A DNA stretch of 64,000 nucleotides from Vibrio tetraodonis (GTDB lineage Bacteria; Pseudomonadota; Gammaproteobacteria; Enterobacterales; Vibrionaceae). Below, piece after piece: positions 50,693-59,802 of this stretch. Below the pieces are notes generated by a model, which saw nothing but the letters and a program-made list of their open reading frames with translations, was not told the origin of the DNA and did no database searches. Both the position numbers and the translations under genes were made by a program. Each line of letters starts with the position of its first letter. Within the stretch, counting starts at the first letter, position 1. The DNA lies in contig NZ_QLYY01000012.1 of the NCBI RefSeq assembly GCF_003350295.1, positions 1 to 64,000 of the forward strand, read 5' to 3'.

Positions 50693-50765
50693 TGTAACGC
50701 CATATTCACAATTTATTAACTAGGCTCGATCCTTCCAAATCGAGCCTGCTGTCTCTTACAATGAG

Positions 50766-52196
50766 TTAGTCAACAAAGAGTGATTGCTTCGGTTCAGCGT
50801 ATAAATCGTATTCTAAGAAGCTAAACGTTTCATTCTCTGTCACAATATGAAGACCGCGGCTACTAGGATATGAATAGTCCAACACGATTGCTTTAAAGTT
50901 AGTAAAGGAGTTTATAAATCTTGATGGTCGTATTAGCATATTTACATCATCAACACCACTGGCATATGCCAATCTACCCGTTCTATCGTTATTAGTGCTG
51001 AATTTTACTGCCAAGTCTCTTATAACATTAGTGTCATTATGTGGTAGGTGATCTACATAACTCATAGTCATAAGGATGTCATTTAATGAATAATGTGAAA
51101 AACTAACAGCAAGAAAATCACCATTAATTCTACCTATCCATTTGGTATTTTTTAAATCGGCAATAGTTGCTTCTTTAGCAAATCGCTTAAACCAGTATGT
51201 TACGTGATCTGCAGCTGGAGCATCCAAAGCATCAGCGCCCTCAACAGCTTTATAGGAAAAACCTATCCCTCCTCTATCATTATCATACTGAAATACATTC
51301 ATCTTCAGCAGGTCATTGGCCCATGAGCCATCAAATTCATCGGGATGTCTACTTTGCTCGCTAAATTTTCCAAAGTTAATAGTACCTTGCGAATAACTGT
51401 TTTGTGGTAAATCATCAAATTTAAATTGAGGTTCTGTTAACTCTTCATCGCTCGAAAATTTATAGGATGAGGGATCATCACTAAGTTGCATTTCTGCTAC
51501 CTGCCCAAACTTGGTATTGGTAGATCGGGTAATTCTCATGGATCCAGCATCTTTAGATAAAGGTGAAAAACCATATTCTCTCAGAATTTCAGGTGTAAGA
51601 GACTTAAATTCTTGAAGGTAGTTACTCATAGATAGTCTACCAGGAGAGCCAAGAACTGATTCTCTCACCCAATACGTGTTGTAAACAGAACGATAAGCAT
51701 TTTCTGATTGAATATCTGAAGTTTGATCTTCAAAATAAAGTCTGTCACCTGTATCAGTTGAGGATAAATGAAGAGCCCCAGGGCCACCAACAAAAGGTCG
51801 AACTAAACGAGCATGATCGGCTTTTAGAAAGGTGTTAAAAGATTTTTTCTCAGCTTCGCTACATACTCGCGTATATTTAGGTTCACTATCTAGTTTCATG
51901 GCGATTTTTGCACTTGATGGATAAGAACTGGGTGATGTAAGTATGGTACCTGAAACTGAGCCGCACGAGCTTTCAAAATCAAAATTAATCGTTGGACCAA
52001 AAGCATCCTCAGCAAACGTTAGTCTTGCAGATTCTGGAAACTCGCCACCTGAATAGATACCATTTTCAGAATGAATACCATCACTCCAAATGAGGCCTTG
52101 CATTGATTCCGAAAAAAAAGTGGAGGCTTGAGCGAGTGCGGCACCAGAAGAAAGGGAGAGCGCCACGCTTATTGATAATGATGTTTTTTTTAACAT
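50766..52196 (-). CDS. Secreted protein of unknown function, paralogue B
   Basis: This is 476 residues with a signal peptide (MLKKTSLSISVALSLSSGAA, ending ALAQ). The start has AGGA seven bases upstream; the longer frame is not supported. Shared blocks with paralogue A are FFSESMQGLIWSDG, CGSVSGTIL, RSVYNTYWV, MRITRSTNTKFG, SYSQGTINFGKF, KRFAKEATIADLKNTKW and HYSLNDILM. Between copies the N-terminal and C-terminal thirds are best kept. The family is unknown to me. No lipobox or anchoring motif is visible. The 570-base gap, with a HAD remnant in it, suggests separate promoters. Confidence 0.8.
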   Translation of the reverse strand: MLKKTSLSISVALSLSSGAALAQASTFFSESMQGLIWSDGIHSENGIYSGGEFPESARLTFAEDAFGPTINFDFESSCGSVSGTILTSPSSYPSSAKIAMKLDSEPKYTRVCSEAEKKSFNTFLKADHARLVRPFVGGPGALHLSSTDTGDRLYFEDQTSDIQSENAYRSVYNTYWVRESVLGSPGRLSMSNYLQEFKSLTPEILREYGFSPLSKDAGSMRITRSTNTKFGQVAEMQLSDDPSSYKFSSDEELTEPQFKFDDLPQNSYSQGTINFGKFSEQSRHPDEFDGSWANDLLKMNVFQYDNDRGGIGFSYKAVEGADALDAPAADHVTYWFKRFAKEATIADLKNTKWIGRINGDFLAVSFSHYSLNDILMTMSYVDHLPHNDTNVIRDLAVKFSTNNDRTGRLAYASGVDDVNMLIRPSRFINSFTNFKAIVLDYSYPSSRGLHIVTENETFSFLEYDLYAEPKQSLFVD

Positions 52197-52617
52197 TTTA
52201 TATTCCTGTATTATTTCATTAAATGACAGATATTTACATTTCCACTCATTTAAAGTGGAGAAAAGAGCATATATGACTAATTGGATACACAAGCCTATTT
52301 CGTCTGGGATAATGAGCAACTGTTCTACGGTGAATAAGATACCGATTGAAAAATATCTAAGTTGTTAAACTTTATAATTGGACAGATAACTATTAATACA
52401 TTTGTTACCTCTATAAATCATTCATTAAAAAATTATCAACGCTGTAACATAGTGCACATACCCGATGTTATGCTGACTATCTCCATGCTCATCGAGTGTC
52501 ATAGATACTGCATGGTTATGGTTTGAATAGTCCTAAGCACAGTGGGGTGTTGTAACGTTTAAATAAAGCATGTTATAAATAAAAAAAACAATACACCGTA
52601 TCAGTTCAATAAGACCT
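52197..52617. promoter_or_regulatory. Divergent intergenic region
   Basis: This is 421 bases between paralogue B and a LysR gene. It must hold both promoters. No ORF or clear operator was seen. Confidence 0.4.
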
Positions 52618-53511
52618 ATGAATAATTTCGATTACTCTTCACTGGATGGACGCCTGCTTCGTATGTTTATTTGCGTTTACGAGCACCAATCCGTCACTAA
52701 GGCAGCGGCTAGTATGGGAGTAACTCAATCGACGGTGAGTCATGGGCTCAATCAATTACGTAAGATCGTTGACGATGAGCTGTTTGTTGCCTGTGGACGC
52801 AGTATCGCACCGACACCAAAAGCAAGTGATCTAGTAGGTCAAGCAAGGGCAATTATCCTTGCAATGCAAGAATTTTCATGCCCAAAAGATTATAGACCTT
52901 CCCGTGATGAAAAAGGCTTTGTGATCGCCGCCAATGACTATGAAATAGAAACTATTGTAAAACCAAAGTTCGAAAAATTTCAGACACAAGCACCTCTGAG
53001 CCACTTACATATTGCACCAGCTCGTACCCAAAAAAAATGGGCTTCGTTACTAAGAGCGGGAGATGTTGATTTAGTTTTGACTCCAGAGCTCACCAGTAAC
53101 GAGTCCGATTTGATTCAAACCAAAATATTGACAGACCAAGATGTTTGCTTTTTCAACCCAAAAAAGCAAACAGCGCCGAAAACTCTTGAACAATATTGCG
53201 CCAAACCTCATGCAATCATGGCCTATGAGCATGTGCACCACACTGAAATTGATAGCCTACTTCACGAACGAGGGATGAAAAGAAAAATCGTCACCAGTGC
53301 GTACAGTTTCGCTGCCGTTGCCGCTTTGATAAGAGACACCAATATTATTGTCAGCATGCCTTCTCGCTTATCCAAAACAATCTTTCGTGACTTTGACTAT
53401 GTCCCTCTGCCTTTCGATCTTGATCCGTTTAATATCGTTAAAATTTGGCATTGTAGAAATAAAAAGTCACAACGTCACACTTGGTTTAAAAACTTAATGC
53501 AGCATGATTAA
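52618..53511 (+). CDS. LysR-family transcriptional regulator
   Basis: This 297-residue protein has an N-terminal winged helix-turn-helix (residues 10-68: FICVYEHQSVTKAAASMGVT, QSTVSHGLNQLR). A C-terminal substrate-binding domain follows (about 95-297). Inducer unknown. It lies divergent from secreted paralogue B and 118 bases upstream of a SnoaL-like gene on the same strand, and could regulate either. Confidence 0.9.
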   Translation: MNNFDYSSLDGRLLRMFICVYEHQSVTKAAASMGVTQSTVSHGLNQLRKIVDDELFVACGRSIAPTPKASDLVGQARAIILAMQEFSCPKDYRPSRDEKGFVIAANDYEIETIVKPKFEKFQTQAPLSHLHIAPARTQKKWASLLRAGDVDLVLTPELTSNESDLIQTKILTDQDVCFFNPKKQTAPKTLEQYCAKPHAIMAYEHVHHTEIDSLLHERGMKRKIVTSAYSFAAVAALIRDTNIIVSMPSRLSKTIFRDFDYVPLPFDLDPFNIVKIWHCRNKKSQRHTWFKNLMQHD

Positions 53512-53629
53512 TAATATTGACTAACTCATCGAGTTTGTTCATATCACCTATGGTTAACTTCCTGTATGTCCGATGAATTTCGCCCGATAGCATTTAGATT
53601 CTCAATAAGAAGTACTTAGAGGAAAAGTT

Positions 53630-54523
53630 ATGTCTATTAAATCTGCTGCTATCGGATTCGCTATGTGTCTACTCGCTGCACCGAGCTTTGCTGACCTTAG
53701 CACTATTGACAAACAAACGAGTAACGCGATAAAGCTCGCAGAAGGTTTTTACCAAGATGTTCTGATGTACCGTAACCTCAATAACTTTGAAAAATATATA
53801 GGTGATACTTACATCCAACATGCCCCAGCATATGGGGATGGCCCTGTTGAGTTAATGAAGGCGATTGCGGGAGAATTAACGTCTGATCCCAACGTAAACA
53901 TTGACATCTATCGTACCATCGCTGAAGGCCCTTATGTGGCAATACACTCAGTTTGGACAGCTTCTGACAAAAGCCAATACGTATATGTAGATATTTGGCG
54001 AGAAGAAAATGGTAAATTGGTCGAGCACTGGGACCACTATCAAAAAGTCCCTGCTTTATCAGCCAACAAGAACACCATGTATCAAGGTCCTGAGGTGAAT
54101 ATTTACGATAGCACTCAAGATATCGAGCGTAACAGGAAAAGAGCGATTTCAATCATTAAAAGCTTTGATAATCCCGCCAATAAAATTGCTGTGAAAAAAT
54201 ATGTCTCCGATGAAACCTACATTCAGCATAACCCAGAGGTACCTGACGGGAAAGACGCCTTACTTGACTATCTTGATTACCTACATAAAAATGACGCTAA
54301 ATATAGTACGCAAATAGCCAAAACCATTGCCATGGGCGATATGGTCTTGGTCCATTCAAAACAGATAGACTTAAATAAAAAAGGCGATTTCGGTACGGGC
54401 TATATTGACATATTCCGTTTTAATCATGATGGCCTGATTGTCGAACACTGGGATGTAGTAGAAACCCAAACCGGAAAATCAAAAAACAAGAATAGTGTTT
54501 TTTCTTACCCCAAAGTGCCTTAG
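53630..54523 (+). CDS. Exported protein with two SnoaL-like (NTF2-fold) domains
   Basis: This 297-residue protein has a signal peptide (cleavage after PSFA near residue 21). It carries two repeats of a SnoaL-like polyketide-cyclase/NTF2 fold. Repeat 1 has YIGDTYIQHAPAYGDGP and VDIWREENGKLVEHWDHYQ. Repeat 2 has YVSDETYIQHNPEVPDGKDA and IDIFRFNHDGLIVEHWDVVE. The IQHxP and VEHWD residues line the pocket in relatives. Ligand or reaction unknown. AGAGGAAAAG precedes the ATG. A terminator follows. Confidence 0.85.
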   Translation: MSIKSAAIGFAMCLLAAPSFADLSTIDKQTSNAIKLAEGFYQDVLMYRNLNNFEKYIGDTYIQHAPAYGDGPVELMKAIAGELTSDPNVNIDIYRTIAEGPYVAIHSVWTASDKSQYVYVDIWREENGKLVEHWDHYQKVPALSANKNTMYQGPEVNIYDSTQDIERNRKRAISIIKSFDNPANKIAVKKYVSDETYIQHNPEVPDGKDALLDYLDYLHKNDAKYSTQIAKTIAMGDMVLVHSKQIDLNKKGDFGTGYIDIFRFNHDGLIVEHWDVVETQTGKSKNKNSVFSYPKVP

Positions 54524-54566
54524 TAAAAGCCAAGCGATATCTCGGAAATCAGTGATAACAAGCGTT

Positions 54567-54591
54567 AAAGGTCCTTGATTAAAGGACCTTT
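54567..54591. terminator. Bidirectional rho-independent terminator
   Basis: A 10-bp perfect stem (AAAGGTCCTT / AAGGACCTTT) with a 5-base loop lies between the convergent SnoaL-like gene and the GH4 gene. Confidence 0.85.
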
Positions 54592-54605
54592 CTCATAATG
54601 CGTAT

Positions 54606-55919
54606 CTAGCGAAACTGAGGCATGTGGTCTCGATTTGCTTCAATAGTTTCATCTAAGGCTTTTTCCAAAACTGTGCCCGTAGTCACCAACGGGTTTAGGA
54701 TCAGTGCGCGATGAGCAGCGTGACGATCGCCATTAACAGCGGCTTCGACCGTCAGTGACTCAAATTCTTTAATCAACTGGATAAGCCTTAAAGTATCGTC
54801 TGGAAAGGGTGCGACATTAAGCGGCACTGGCCCAGCCTTGGTGATCATACAACTCACTTCAACAGCGCAGTCATCTGGTAATCCATTAATCGCCCCATTG
54901 TTGCGAGTATTAATATGCATAATAGTGCGTTTGTCATTATAAATGGAGCTCATTAGTTCACACGCTGCTTCTGAGTAATATTGCCCGCCGCGTTTTTCCA
55001 GCTCTTTCGGCTTCTCACTTAGATTAGGATTTCGATAGATCTCAAACAAGCGCTGTTCCATGGCTTTAACCACTTCCCCACGCGTACCCTCATCACTGGC
55101 TTCTTTGATCTCCTGCTTCATAATATCTTCACTGGTGTAGTAATAACGTAAATAAGCACAAGGGATCATCCTCATGTTGCACAACAACTCTGCGGGCCAC
55201 TCAAATGGAGGAATATTGCTGGGTACCAGTGGATCATTACCAGCAAGAATTTCATCCATGACATCCTGCATTTTGTCACGTCCTTCATGAAGTATTTGAC
55301 GTGCCCAAATAAAGTGATTGAGTCCAGCAACTTGCAGGACAAAATCTTGTTCATCGGCATCTAGAATACTAGCAATCCCCTTTTGCATAATCACAGGGAC
55401 ATTGCACAGACCGACGACTTTAACCTTGGTATGTTTTAGAATTGCTTCTGTTACCATACCGGAAGGATTAGTGAAATTAAGCAGCCATGCATCAGGGCAT
55501 AAGGCTTCCATTTCCCGACAAATTTCCAGTGCAACAGGAATAGTTCTGCATGCATTAGCAAATCCCCCAAGGCCATTAGTCTCTTGACCTATCATGCCAT
55601 ATTTCAATGAAATACGTTCATCACGGATCCGCCCTTCGAGGCAACCAGCTCTGAATTGGGAACAGACAAAATCGGCATCTTTAAGTGCTTGTCTGCGATC
55701 AAAAGTCACATGTACCGCAATATGAGACAAGTTGTTTTTCTCAAGCATACGACGTGTAAGGCTACCTATAATGCTTACCTTATTTTCACCATCTTTAATA
55801 TCCACCAGCCAAAGCTCTCCAATGGGCAGTTCATGATGCCGTTTTATGAGCCCTTCAATAAGCTCTGGTGTATAACTTGAGCCAGCACCAATAATTGTGA
55901 TCTTGAGATGTTCTTTCAT
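54606..55919 (-). CDS. GH4 6-phospho-glycosidase (6-phospho-beta-glucosidase type)
   Basis: This 437-residue enzyme of NAD- and Mn-dependent glycoside hydrolase family 4 hydrolyses 6-phosphorylated disaccharides in the cytoplasm. It shows the Rossmann motif TIIGAGSSYTPELIEGL, NFTNPSGMVTEA, metal-binding Cys in GLCNVP and His in AGLNHF. The 6-phospho-beta-glucosidase subgroup is likely (GQETNGLGGFANACRTIP). No phosphotransferase genes lie nearby to deliver the substrate. A LysR gene is divergent 114 bases away and probably controls it. Confidence 0.9.
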   Translation of the reverse strand: MKEHLKITIIGAGSSYTPELIEGLIKRHHELPIGELWLVDIKDGENKVSIIGSLTRRMLEKNNLSHIAVHVTFDRRQALKDADFVCSQFRAGCLEGRIRDERISLKYGMIGQETNGLGGFANACRTIPVALEICREMEALCPDAWLLNFTNPSGMVTEAILKHTKVKVVGLCNVPVIMQKGIASILDADEQDFVLQVAGLNHFIWARQILHEGRDKMQDVMDEILAGNDPLVPSNIPPFEWPAELLCNMRMIPCAYLRYYYTSEDIMKQEIKEASDEGTRGEVVKAMEQRLFEIYRNPNLSEKPKELEKRGGQYYSEAACELMSSIYNDKRTIMHINTRNNGAINGLPDDCAVEVSCMITKAGPVPLNVAPFPDDTLRLIQLIKEFESLTVEAAVNGDRHAAHRALILNPLVTTGTVLEKALDETIEANRDHMPQFR

Positions 55920-56033
55920 CAGCAAATTTCCCGCCAGTGGATAAGTATTGTTAATTTAAAAACATCAAAACCTACAAAACAAACCAAAAAACCCGTAACA
56001 TGAATTAGCAAGACTAATTCATAGGGATGAGTA
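55920..56033. promoter_or_regulatory. Divergent promoter region, GH4 / LysR
   Basis: This is 114 bases holding both promoters. By LysR convention the regulator binds here to control itself and the glycosidase gene. Confidence 0.5.
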
Positions 56034-56966
56034 ATGGCGCAAAAGCAGCAGATGCTATCAAATATGTACACTTTCTCTGTGGCTGGGAAATGCCTCAGTT
56101 TCACTAAAACCGCAGAGGAACTATTTATTACTCAAGGAGCAGTCAGCCAGCGCATTAAATCACTAGAAGCGCAGCTTGGGTTTAACCTATTTGTGCGCAT
56201 GACTCGACGTCTAGAGCTGACTAAGGAAGGAGAACGGCTTCTACAGGCGTTAAATCAGTCGTTCGAAGTGATATTTTCTGAACTAGAAGACATTAAATTC
56301 AATGAATTACGTGGTGAACTCTATATTGGTGCTGCTCCTACCTTTGCTCAAAGTTGGTTACTACCAAGACTACCCGAATTTCAGCGTTTGTACCCCAACC
56401 TGAGCGTTAAACTCAGAGTCAAAGCCAGCCGGCTCAACTTTCAGCATGAACCTGTTGATATCGCGATTTACTACAGTTCAGGAGAACATCCTGGTTTTTA
56501 TCACCAAAAGCTATTCGATGAGAAGCTTATTCCTGTGTGCAGTCCTGATTACTTCAAAACCCACTTTTCAAATGAAAATAGCGTATTCAGTCAGCTCTCT
56601 AACATCACTTTTATACACTGCAATGAATCCATAGAGACAGGAGACTACAGCCAAGAATGGGATCTCTGGCTGAAAAATCAAAATGATGAAAGCCTCTGCT
56701 CAATCAATACAAAGGAAAAAACCTACTTATTTAACCATGCAGACATGGCAATGATAGCGGCAAAGAATGGAATGGGGGTGGGTATGGGACGGTTATCTCT
56801 CATCAAGTCCAGTTTGGAAAAAGGAGAATTAGTCACACCTTTTAACCAAGTTAACGCTGAGCTAAGTTATGATTTGATCTGTCTAAATGGACAGCAAAAT
56901 AGGCCCAAAAACGCCGCCTTTATTCAATGGTTAGAGGCTCAGCTGCAAAATAGCCCAAGCAAATGA
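56034..56966 (+). CDS. LysR-family regulator, divergent from GH4 gene
   Basis: This 310-residue protein has an N-terminal HTH with FSVAGKCLSFTKTAEELFIT and QGAVSQRIKSLEAQLGFNLF. The substrate-binding domain (about 93-300) begins GELYIGAAPTFAQSWLLPRL, of the GcvA/DsdC type. It probably responds to a sugar phosphate or other substrate of the adjacent glycosidase; this is inferred from gene position only. Start ATG. Confidence 0.9.
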   Translation: MAQKQQMLSNMYTFSVAGKCLSFTKTAEELFITQGAVSQRIKSLEAQLGFNLFVRMTRRLELTKEGERLLQALNQSFEVIFSELEDIKFNELRGELYIGAAPTFAQSWLLPRLPEFQRLYPNLSVKLRVKASRLNFQHEPVDIAIYYSSGEHPGFYHQKLFDEKLIPVCSPDYFKTHFSNENSVFSQLSNITFIHCNESIETGDYSQEWDLWLKNQNDESLCSINTKEKTYLFNHADMAMIAAKNGMGVGMGRLSLIKSSLEKGELVTPFNQVNAELSYDLICLNGQQNRPKNAAFIQWLEAQLQNSPSK

Positions 56967-56996
56967 AAAAGCGCTTGGGCTAACAAGTCAATGATC

Positions 56997-57130
56997 CTAA
57001 CTTAGTGCAAACTCTTTTAGGCTCTCTCCACTGAGTCGATATTTTATCCATTCATCTTGAGGTTTCGCACCAACAGAGCGATAGAAATCGATAGCAGGCT
57101 GATTCCAATCGAGTACTGACCACTCAAATC
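56997..57130 (-). pseudogene. C-terminal remnant of a GNAT acetyltransferase gene
   Basis: Minus-strand sequence encodes EWSVLDWNQPAIDFYRSVGA followed by KPQDEWIKYRLSGESL and the stop at 56997. This is the conserved last motif of GNAT acetyltransferases (NxxAxxFYxxxGA). The acetyl-CoA binding part is missing upstream, where a LysR fragment abuts. Confidence 0.75.
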
Positions 57131-57180
57131 ACTCACAGTCTTTTTCTAAAGCCGGATTTGCCAAATGTTTTAAAATTACC

Positions 57181-57687
57181 TTCTCTTCGGCCTTCGACCC
57201 AAATTCCGAGCAGACATTTAGGATAGCAGTTACTGACTACACCAGTTGGTGCATGCGCTATTTTATCGCAAAACTCAGTCATGATTATCCAAACATAAAA
57301 ATTGAATTTCTTAATCTTGAAGAAAGGCTGCCAGAGGTTGCTTTACGAGAAAGTCAGTTCGATTTAGTATGCGGATTTGCGCATGAAATTGAAAGCTTTG
57401 AAAGTATCAGTAATCAAGTATGGTTCTATGATCATTATGTGTGTTTGCATCACCAAGAGCACCCATATCAGAGCGAACTGAGTTTGGAAAAATTTCTCAG
57501 CTATTGTCACGTTGTGGTAACGCCTTGGAACGAAGCAAAAGGGATCCTTGATATCACGCTATCTAAACTCAGAAAGAAGAGAAAACTTGCAACATATAAA
57601 CAATGTGAGATTGGATGTAACTCATCAACTTCAATGAGCTCCCCTTCTCATCTACAGGTATGTAGGCATTGGAGCAATAGAATCTAG
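57181..57687 (+). pseudogene. LysR substrate-binding-domain remnant
   Basis: The frame encodes FDPNSEQTFRIAVTDYTSWC, then RYFIAKLSHDYPNIKIEFLN, and continues through FDLVCGFAHEI and VVVTPWNEAKG. This is the effector domain of a LysR regulator, without the DNA-binding half and without the C-terminal end. The readable frame begins before the first ATG (57253). It joins directly to the GNAT remnant, which suggests a deletion junction. Confidence 0.78.
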
Positions 57688-57948
57688 TGTTTCCATAACA
57701 TGAGCTGTCGTCACTGGTTTACCTGACGATAATGGGAATACTAATGTAATACCTGAGCGCAGTAGCAGATGATAATGCGTTTCGATAGATTGAATCTGCC
57801 CATATTGTTCAAAATCAGTCACCACAGTTTGAGCCGCTTCAATAGGGAAAAGACGATTTTCGTATCTTAAACTCACATCATTGGCACAACAAATATCACC
57901 CAGTAAAGGTAACATGGCATTTATGTCATTCAGTTCAAATGTAATCAC
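57652..57948 (-). CDS. Hypothetical protein, 98 residues
   Basis: I do not recognise it. It starts with a GTG (VITFELNDINAMLPLLGDIC) with AGGAG five bases upstream; a GTG six bases earlier overlaps that site. It is soluble, mixed alpha/beta, with MLPLLGDICCANDVSLRYEN and LLLRSGITLVFPLSSG. Its 3' end overlaps the LysR remnant on the other strand by 36 bases, consistent with that fragment having decayed. Confidence 0.55.
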   Translation of the reverse strand: MITFELNDINAMLPLLGDICCANDVSLRYENRLFPIEAAQTVVTDFEQYGQIQSIETHYHLLLRSGITLVFPLSSGKPVTTAHVMETLDSIAPMPTYL

Positions 57949-58354
57949 TGGCACTCCTACTTATAGCTCGCTAGTTTAAACCCATATAACAGTTCGCCTT
58001 ATGTGCAAGAACATAGAATCTTAACTACGAGCATCGAATTTGGGGACACGGATAGTGCCAAAGAACTGATCATCATAGATAGTAAACCTACATGAACTTT
58101 TATGATCTAAGAGTTCATAAGTAATAGTCTGCTTTTATCCGACTATTTCTCAACAAACTTAACCCTTAATGCATCATGAATAGGTCAGAAAGCACCTTGG
58201 TCAAACAATAAATAATGAATTGATCTATGACTTTATTTCATTATTTAAAGTAATTAGTTCTTATAAGCTGACAACGTATAGTTTGCAATTATTTACAAAT
58301 TCGTTATTTAAATACTTAGTGACCTGAGATCATTTATGTAGGTAACCAAGAGTG
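57949..58354. other. Intergenic region, possible gene fragment
   Basis: This is about 400 bases. On the minus strand, 58021-58132 is an open 37-codon stretch without a start codon, ending QFFGTIRVPKFDARS-stop. It might be a remnant of an unknown gene, or chance. Nothing else is seen. Confidence 0.3.
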
Positions 58355-58633
58355 ATGAGAGAGCTAGAGGGTATGATTACACGTATTGAAGAAGTGATTC
58401 GCTGTGCAAAGTTACTCGAATTTAACGTAACCGACGACAATGTAATCGCCTGTATGGTAGCCGCTGTAATGTGCCCTGGTCATGAAAATAATATAGGTGC
58501 CATATTGTCTGCGATTTACGCTAATCAGTCATGGGGACTCATACAAGCACTAAAAACAACCAGAGAGTACCAAGTGTTACATATTAAAGTCTCTGATGCC
58601 CTACTAGAAAAACTTACTCAACACTCGCCATAA
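58355..58633 (+). CDS. Hypothetical protein, 92 residues
   Basis: The family is not recognised. It is predicted mostly helical and soluble, with MITRIEEVIRCAKLL at the start and CMVAAVMCPGHENNIGAIL in the middle. An in-frame GTG just before the ATG is possible. No strong ribosome-binding site is visible. A second small unknown gene follows after 68 bases on the same strand, so they may form a unit. Confidence 0.55.
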   Translation: MRELEGMITRIEEVIRCAKLLEFNVTDDNVIACMVAAVMCPGHENNIGAILSAIYANQSWGLIQALKTTREYQVLHIKVSDALLEKLTQHSP

Positions 58634-58701
58634 AAAGAACGAGAATACCATCAGTTATTCTGATTGATGTCCAAATTTTATATTTTTACCCAGGCAATGT
58701 T

Positions 58702-59061
58702 ATGTATAAAGAACTAACCGAAAAACTTGATCAAATTGGACTGACTTATGATAAAGACGAGTTAAAGCTTAAAGTAGATCAGGCAGAAAAGCACGCAGTT
58801 GCACAAGCACTTATTAAGAAAGCTAAAGAAATTTCATTTGCATTAGAATCAAACCAAGCAAAATCGGTTGTCGCTGCACTTAGTGAAACCTTCGCACCCG
58901 ATTGCCAAGCAGCTGTGAATGCTCTTTTACACTACAGCCAACTCAACGGTAACGCTCAACTTGAGTACAGAGAACAGCTTTACACACAATTTATCCGCCA
59001 CACATCTGTTTTTGATACTGTAATGCAACTAAACGGTGAGTATGCGAGACGTTGGTTTTAA
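58702..59061 (+). CDS. Hypothetical helical protein, 119 residues
   Basis: Not recognised. It is almost entirely helical, charged in the N-terminal half (LTEKLDQIGLTYDKDELKLK, then VDQAEKHAVAQALIKKA). AGG lies about ten bases before the ATG. No signal peptide or membrane helix. It is convergent with the SgrR-domain gene, 25 bases apart. Confidence 0.6.
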   Translation: MYKELTEKLDQIGLTYDKDELKLKVDQAEKHAVAQALIKKAKEISFALESNQAKSVVAALSETFAPDCQAAVNALLHYSQLNGNAQLEYREQLYTQFIRHTSVFDTVMQLNGEYARRWF

Positions 59062-59086
59062 GTCTTCTGGTACACGATTTTTCGAT

Positions 59087-59461
59087 TTATTTCTGTATCA
59101 TCGAGAGATCTGCACACTCAATCCCCATAGCACGAGTCAGTGCTCTAACCGCTTTTTCCCGATATTGCTCAATTAATTTGGAAATAAGGTCAAAGCGGTC
59201 TTCTTCAAGTTGTTCTACCATCGTCTGGTATAGTGCTTCATCAACCGATGTTTGAATTTTCAATATACTCGTCTGGCCGCGACCAACAGCTGGCTGCCAC
59301 TCTATCCAACCCAAAGCAACTAAACGCTTTATAATCAAAGCGACATTCCTCCTCGATGAAGCTAGTGCTACTGCCAAGTCTTCTACCAACACATTGTAAG
59401 TATTGTGGCACTTATATGCCTTCAATAGTTGATTTAGACGGCGAATATTACTTTCTGCCAT
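59087..59461 (-). CDS. SgrR N-terminal-domain-only DNA-binding protein
   Basis: This is 124 residues from an ATG with AGAGGAAAA upstream. The whole protein matches the winged-helix SgrR_N domain: RLNQLLKAY, VEDLAVALASSRRNVALIIK, RLVALGWIEWQPAVGRGQTS and ILKIQTSVDEALYQTMVEQ. Full SgrR proteins (about 550 residues) add a solute-binding domain that senses sugar-phosphate stress; here it is absent. It may be a truncated gene or a free-standing regulator. The divergent region holds a candidate small RNA, as sgrR/sgrS do in enterics, but sequence identity to SgrS is not visible. Confidence 0.75.
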   Translation of the reverse strand: MAESNIRRLNQLLKAYKCHNTYNVLVEDLAVALASSRRNVALIIKRLVALGWIEWQPAVGRGQTSILKIQTSVDEALYQTMVEQLEEDRFDLISKLIEQYREKAVRALTRAMGIECADLSMIQK

Positions 59462-59668
59462 AATTTTCCTCTCAAAATACAAGTTAGTGGTTAAAGCGCT
59501 ATGTTTAGGAGCGCTTCCCTCCTTTCTAGTTTTAGGGAGTATCCTTTCGTCCCACTATTGGGCATTTTGCCTAGCCCACTCTAATAAGAGTGTTCTTTGC
59601 GCAAAACAAGCAAGCTATGTAGGAAACTCTACCTATTTAGCTGATGTTTGAGCGCTTATAATGGCTGG
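59462..59668. promoter_or_regulatory. Structured upstream region of the SgrR-domain gene
   Basis: This region has several short hairpins (AAGCGCT/AGCGCTT near 59,494-59,516; CCCTCC/GGGAG; ACTC/GAGT) and a perfect TATAAT at 59657-59662 on the plus strand. It probably holds two divergent promoters. Confidence 0.45.
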
Positions 59669-59802
59669 GCTGATTCAGATTAATGGCCCTATGCCTGTAT
59701 GAATCCTCATTAATAGCTAAAGTATTTGCTATTTGCGGGCTATACCTGTCTATGCCTGCGTATTTTTCCTCAGATATGTTTTCATATCTGAGGATTTTTT
59801 TA
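59669..59802 (+). ncRNA. Candidate small RNA, about 130 nt
   Basis: A perfect -10 box (TATAAT, 59657-59662) lies 7 bases before the expected start. The stretch ends in a textbook terminator, has no convincing ORF, and contains local stems (AATAGC/GCTATT). The -35 box is weak. It lies divergent from the SgrR-domain gene. Reading it as a regulatory RNA is an inference from this architecture. Confidence 0.4.

Noticed and set aside
58021..58132. Open stretch ending QFFGTIRVPKFDARS on the minus strand
   Set aside because: It has no start codon and no recognised family; only mentioned as a possible fragment.
57955..59600. Chromosomal integron cassettes
   Set aside because: The region has several small unknown genes, but no attC/VCR-type repeats with TAACAA...GTTA ends were seen, and genes face both directions.
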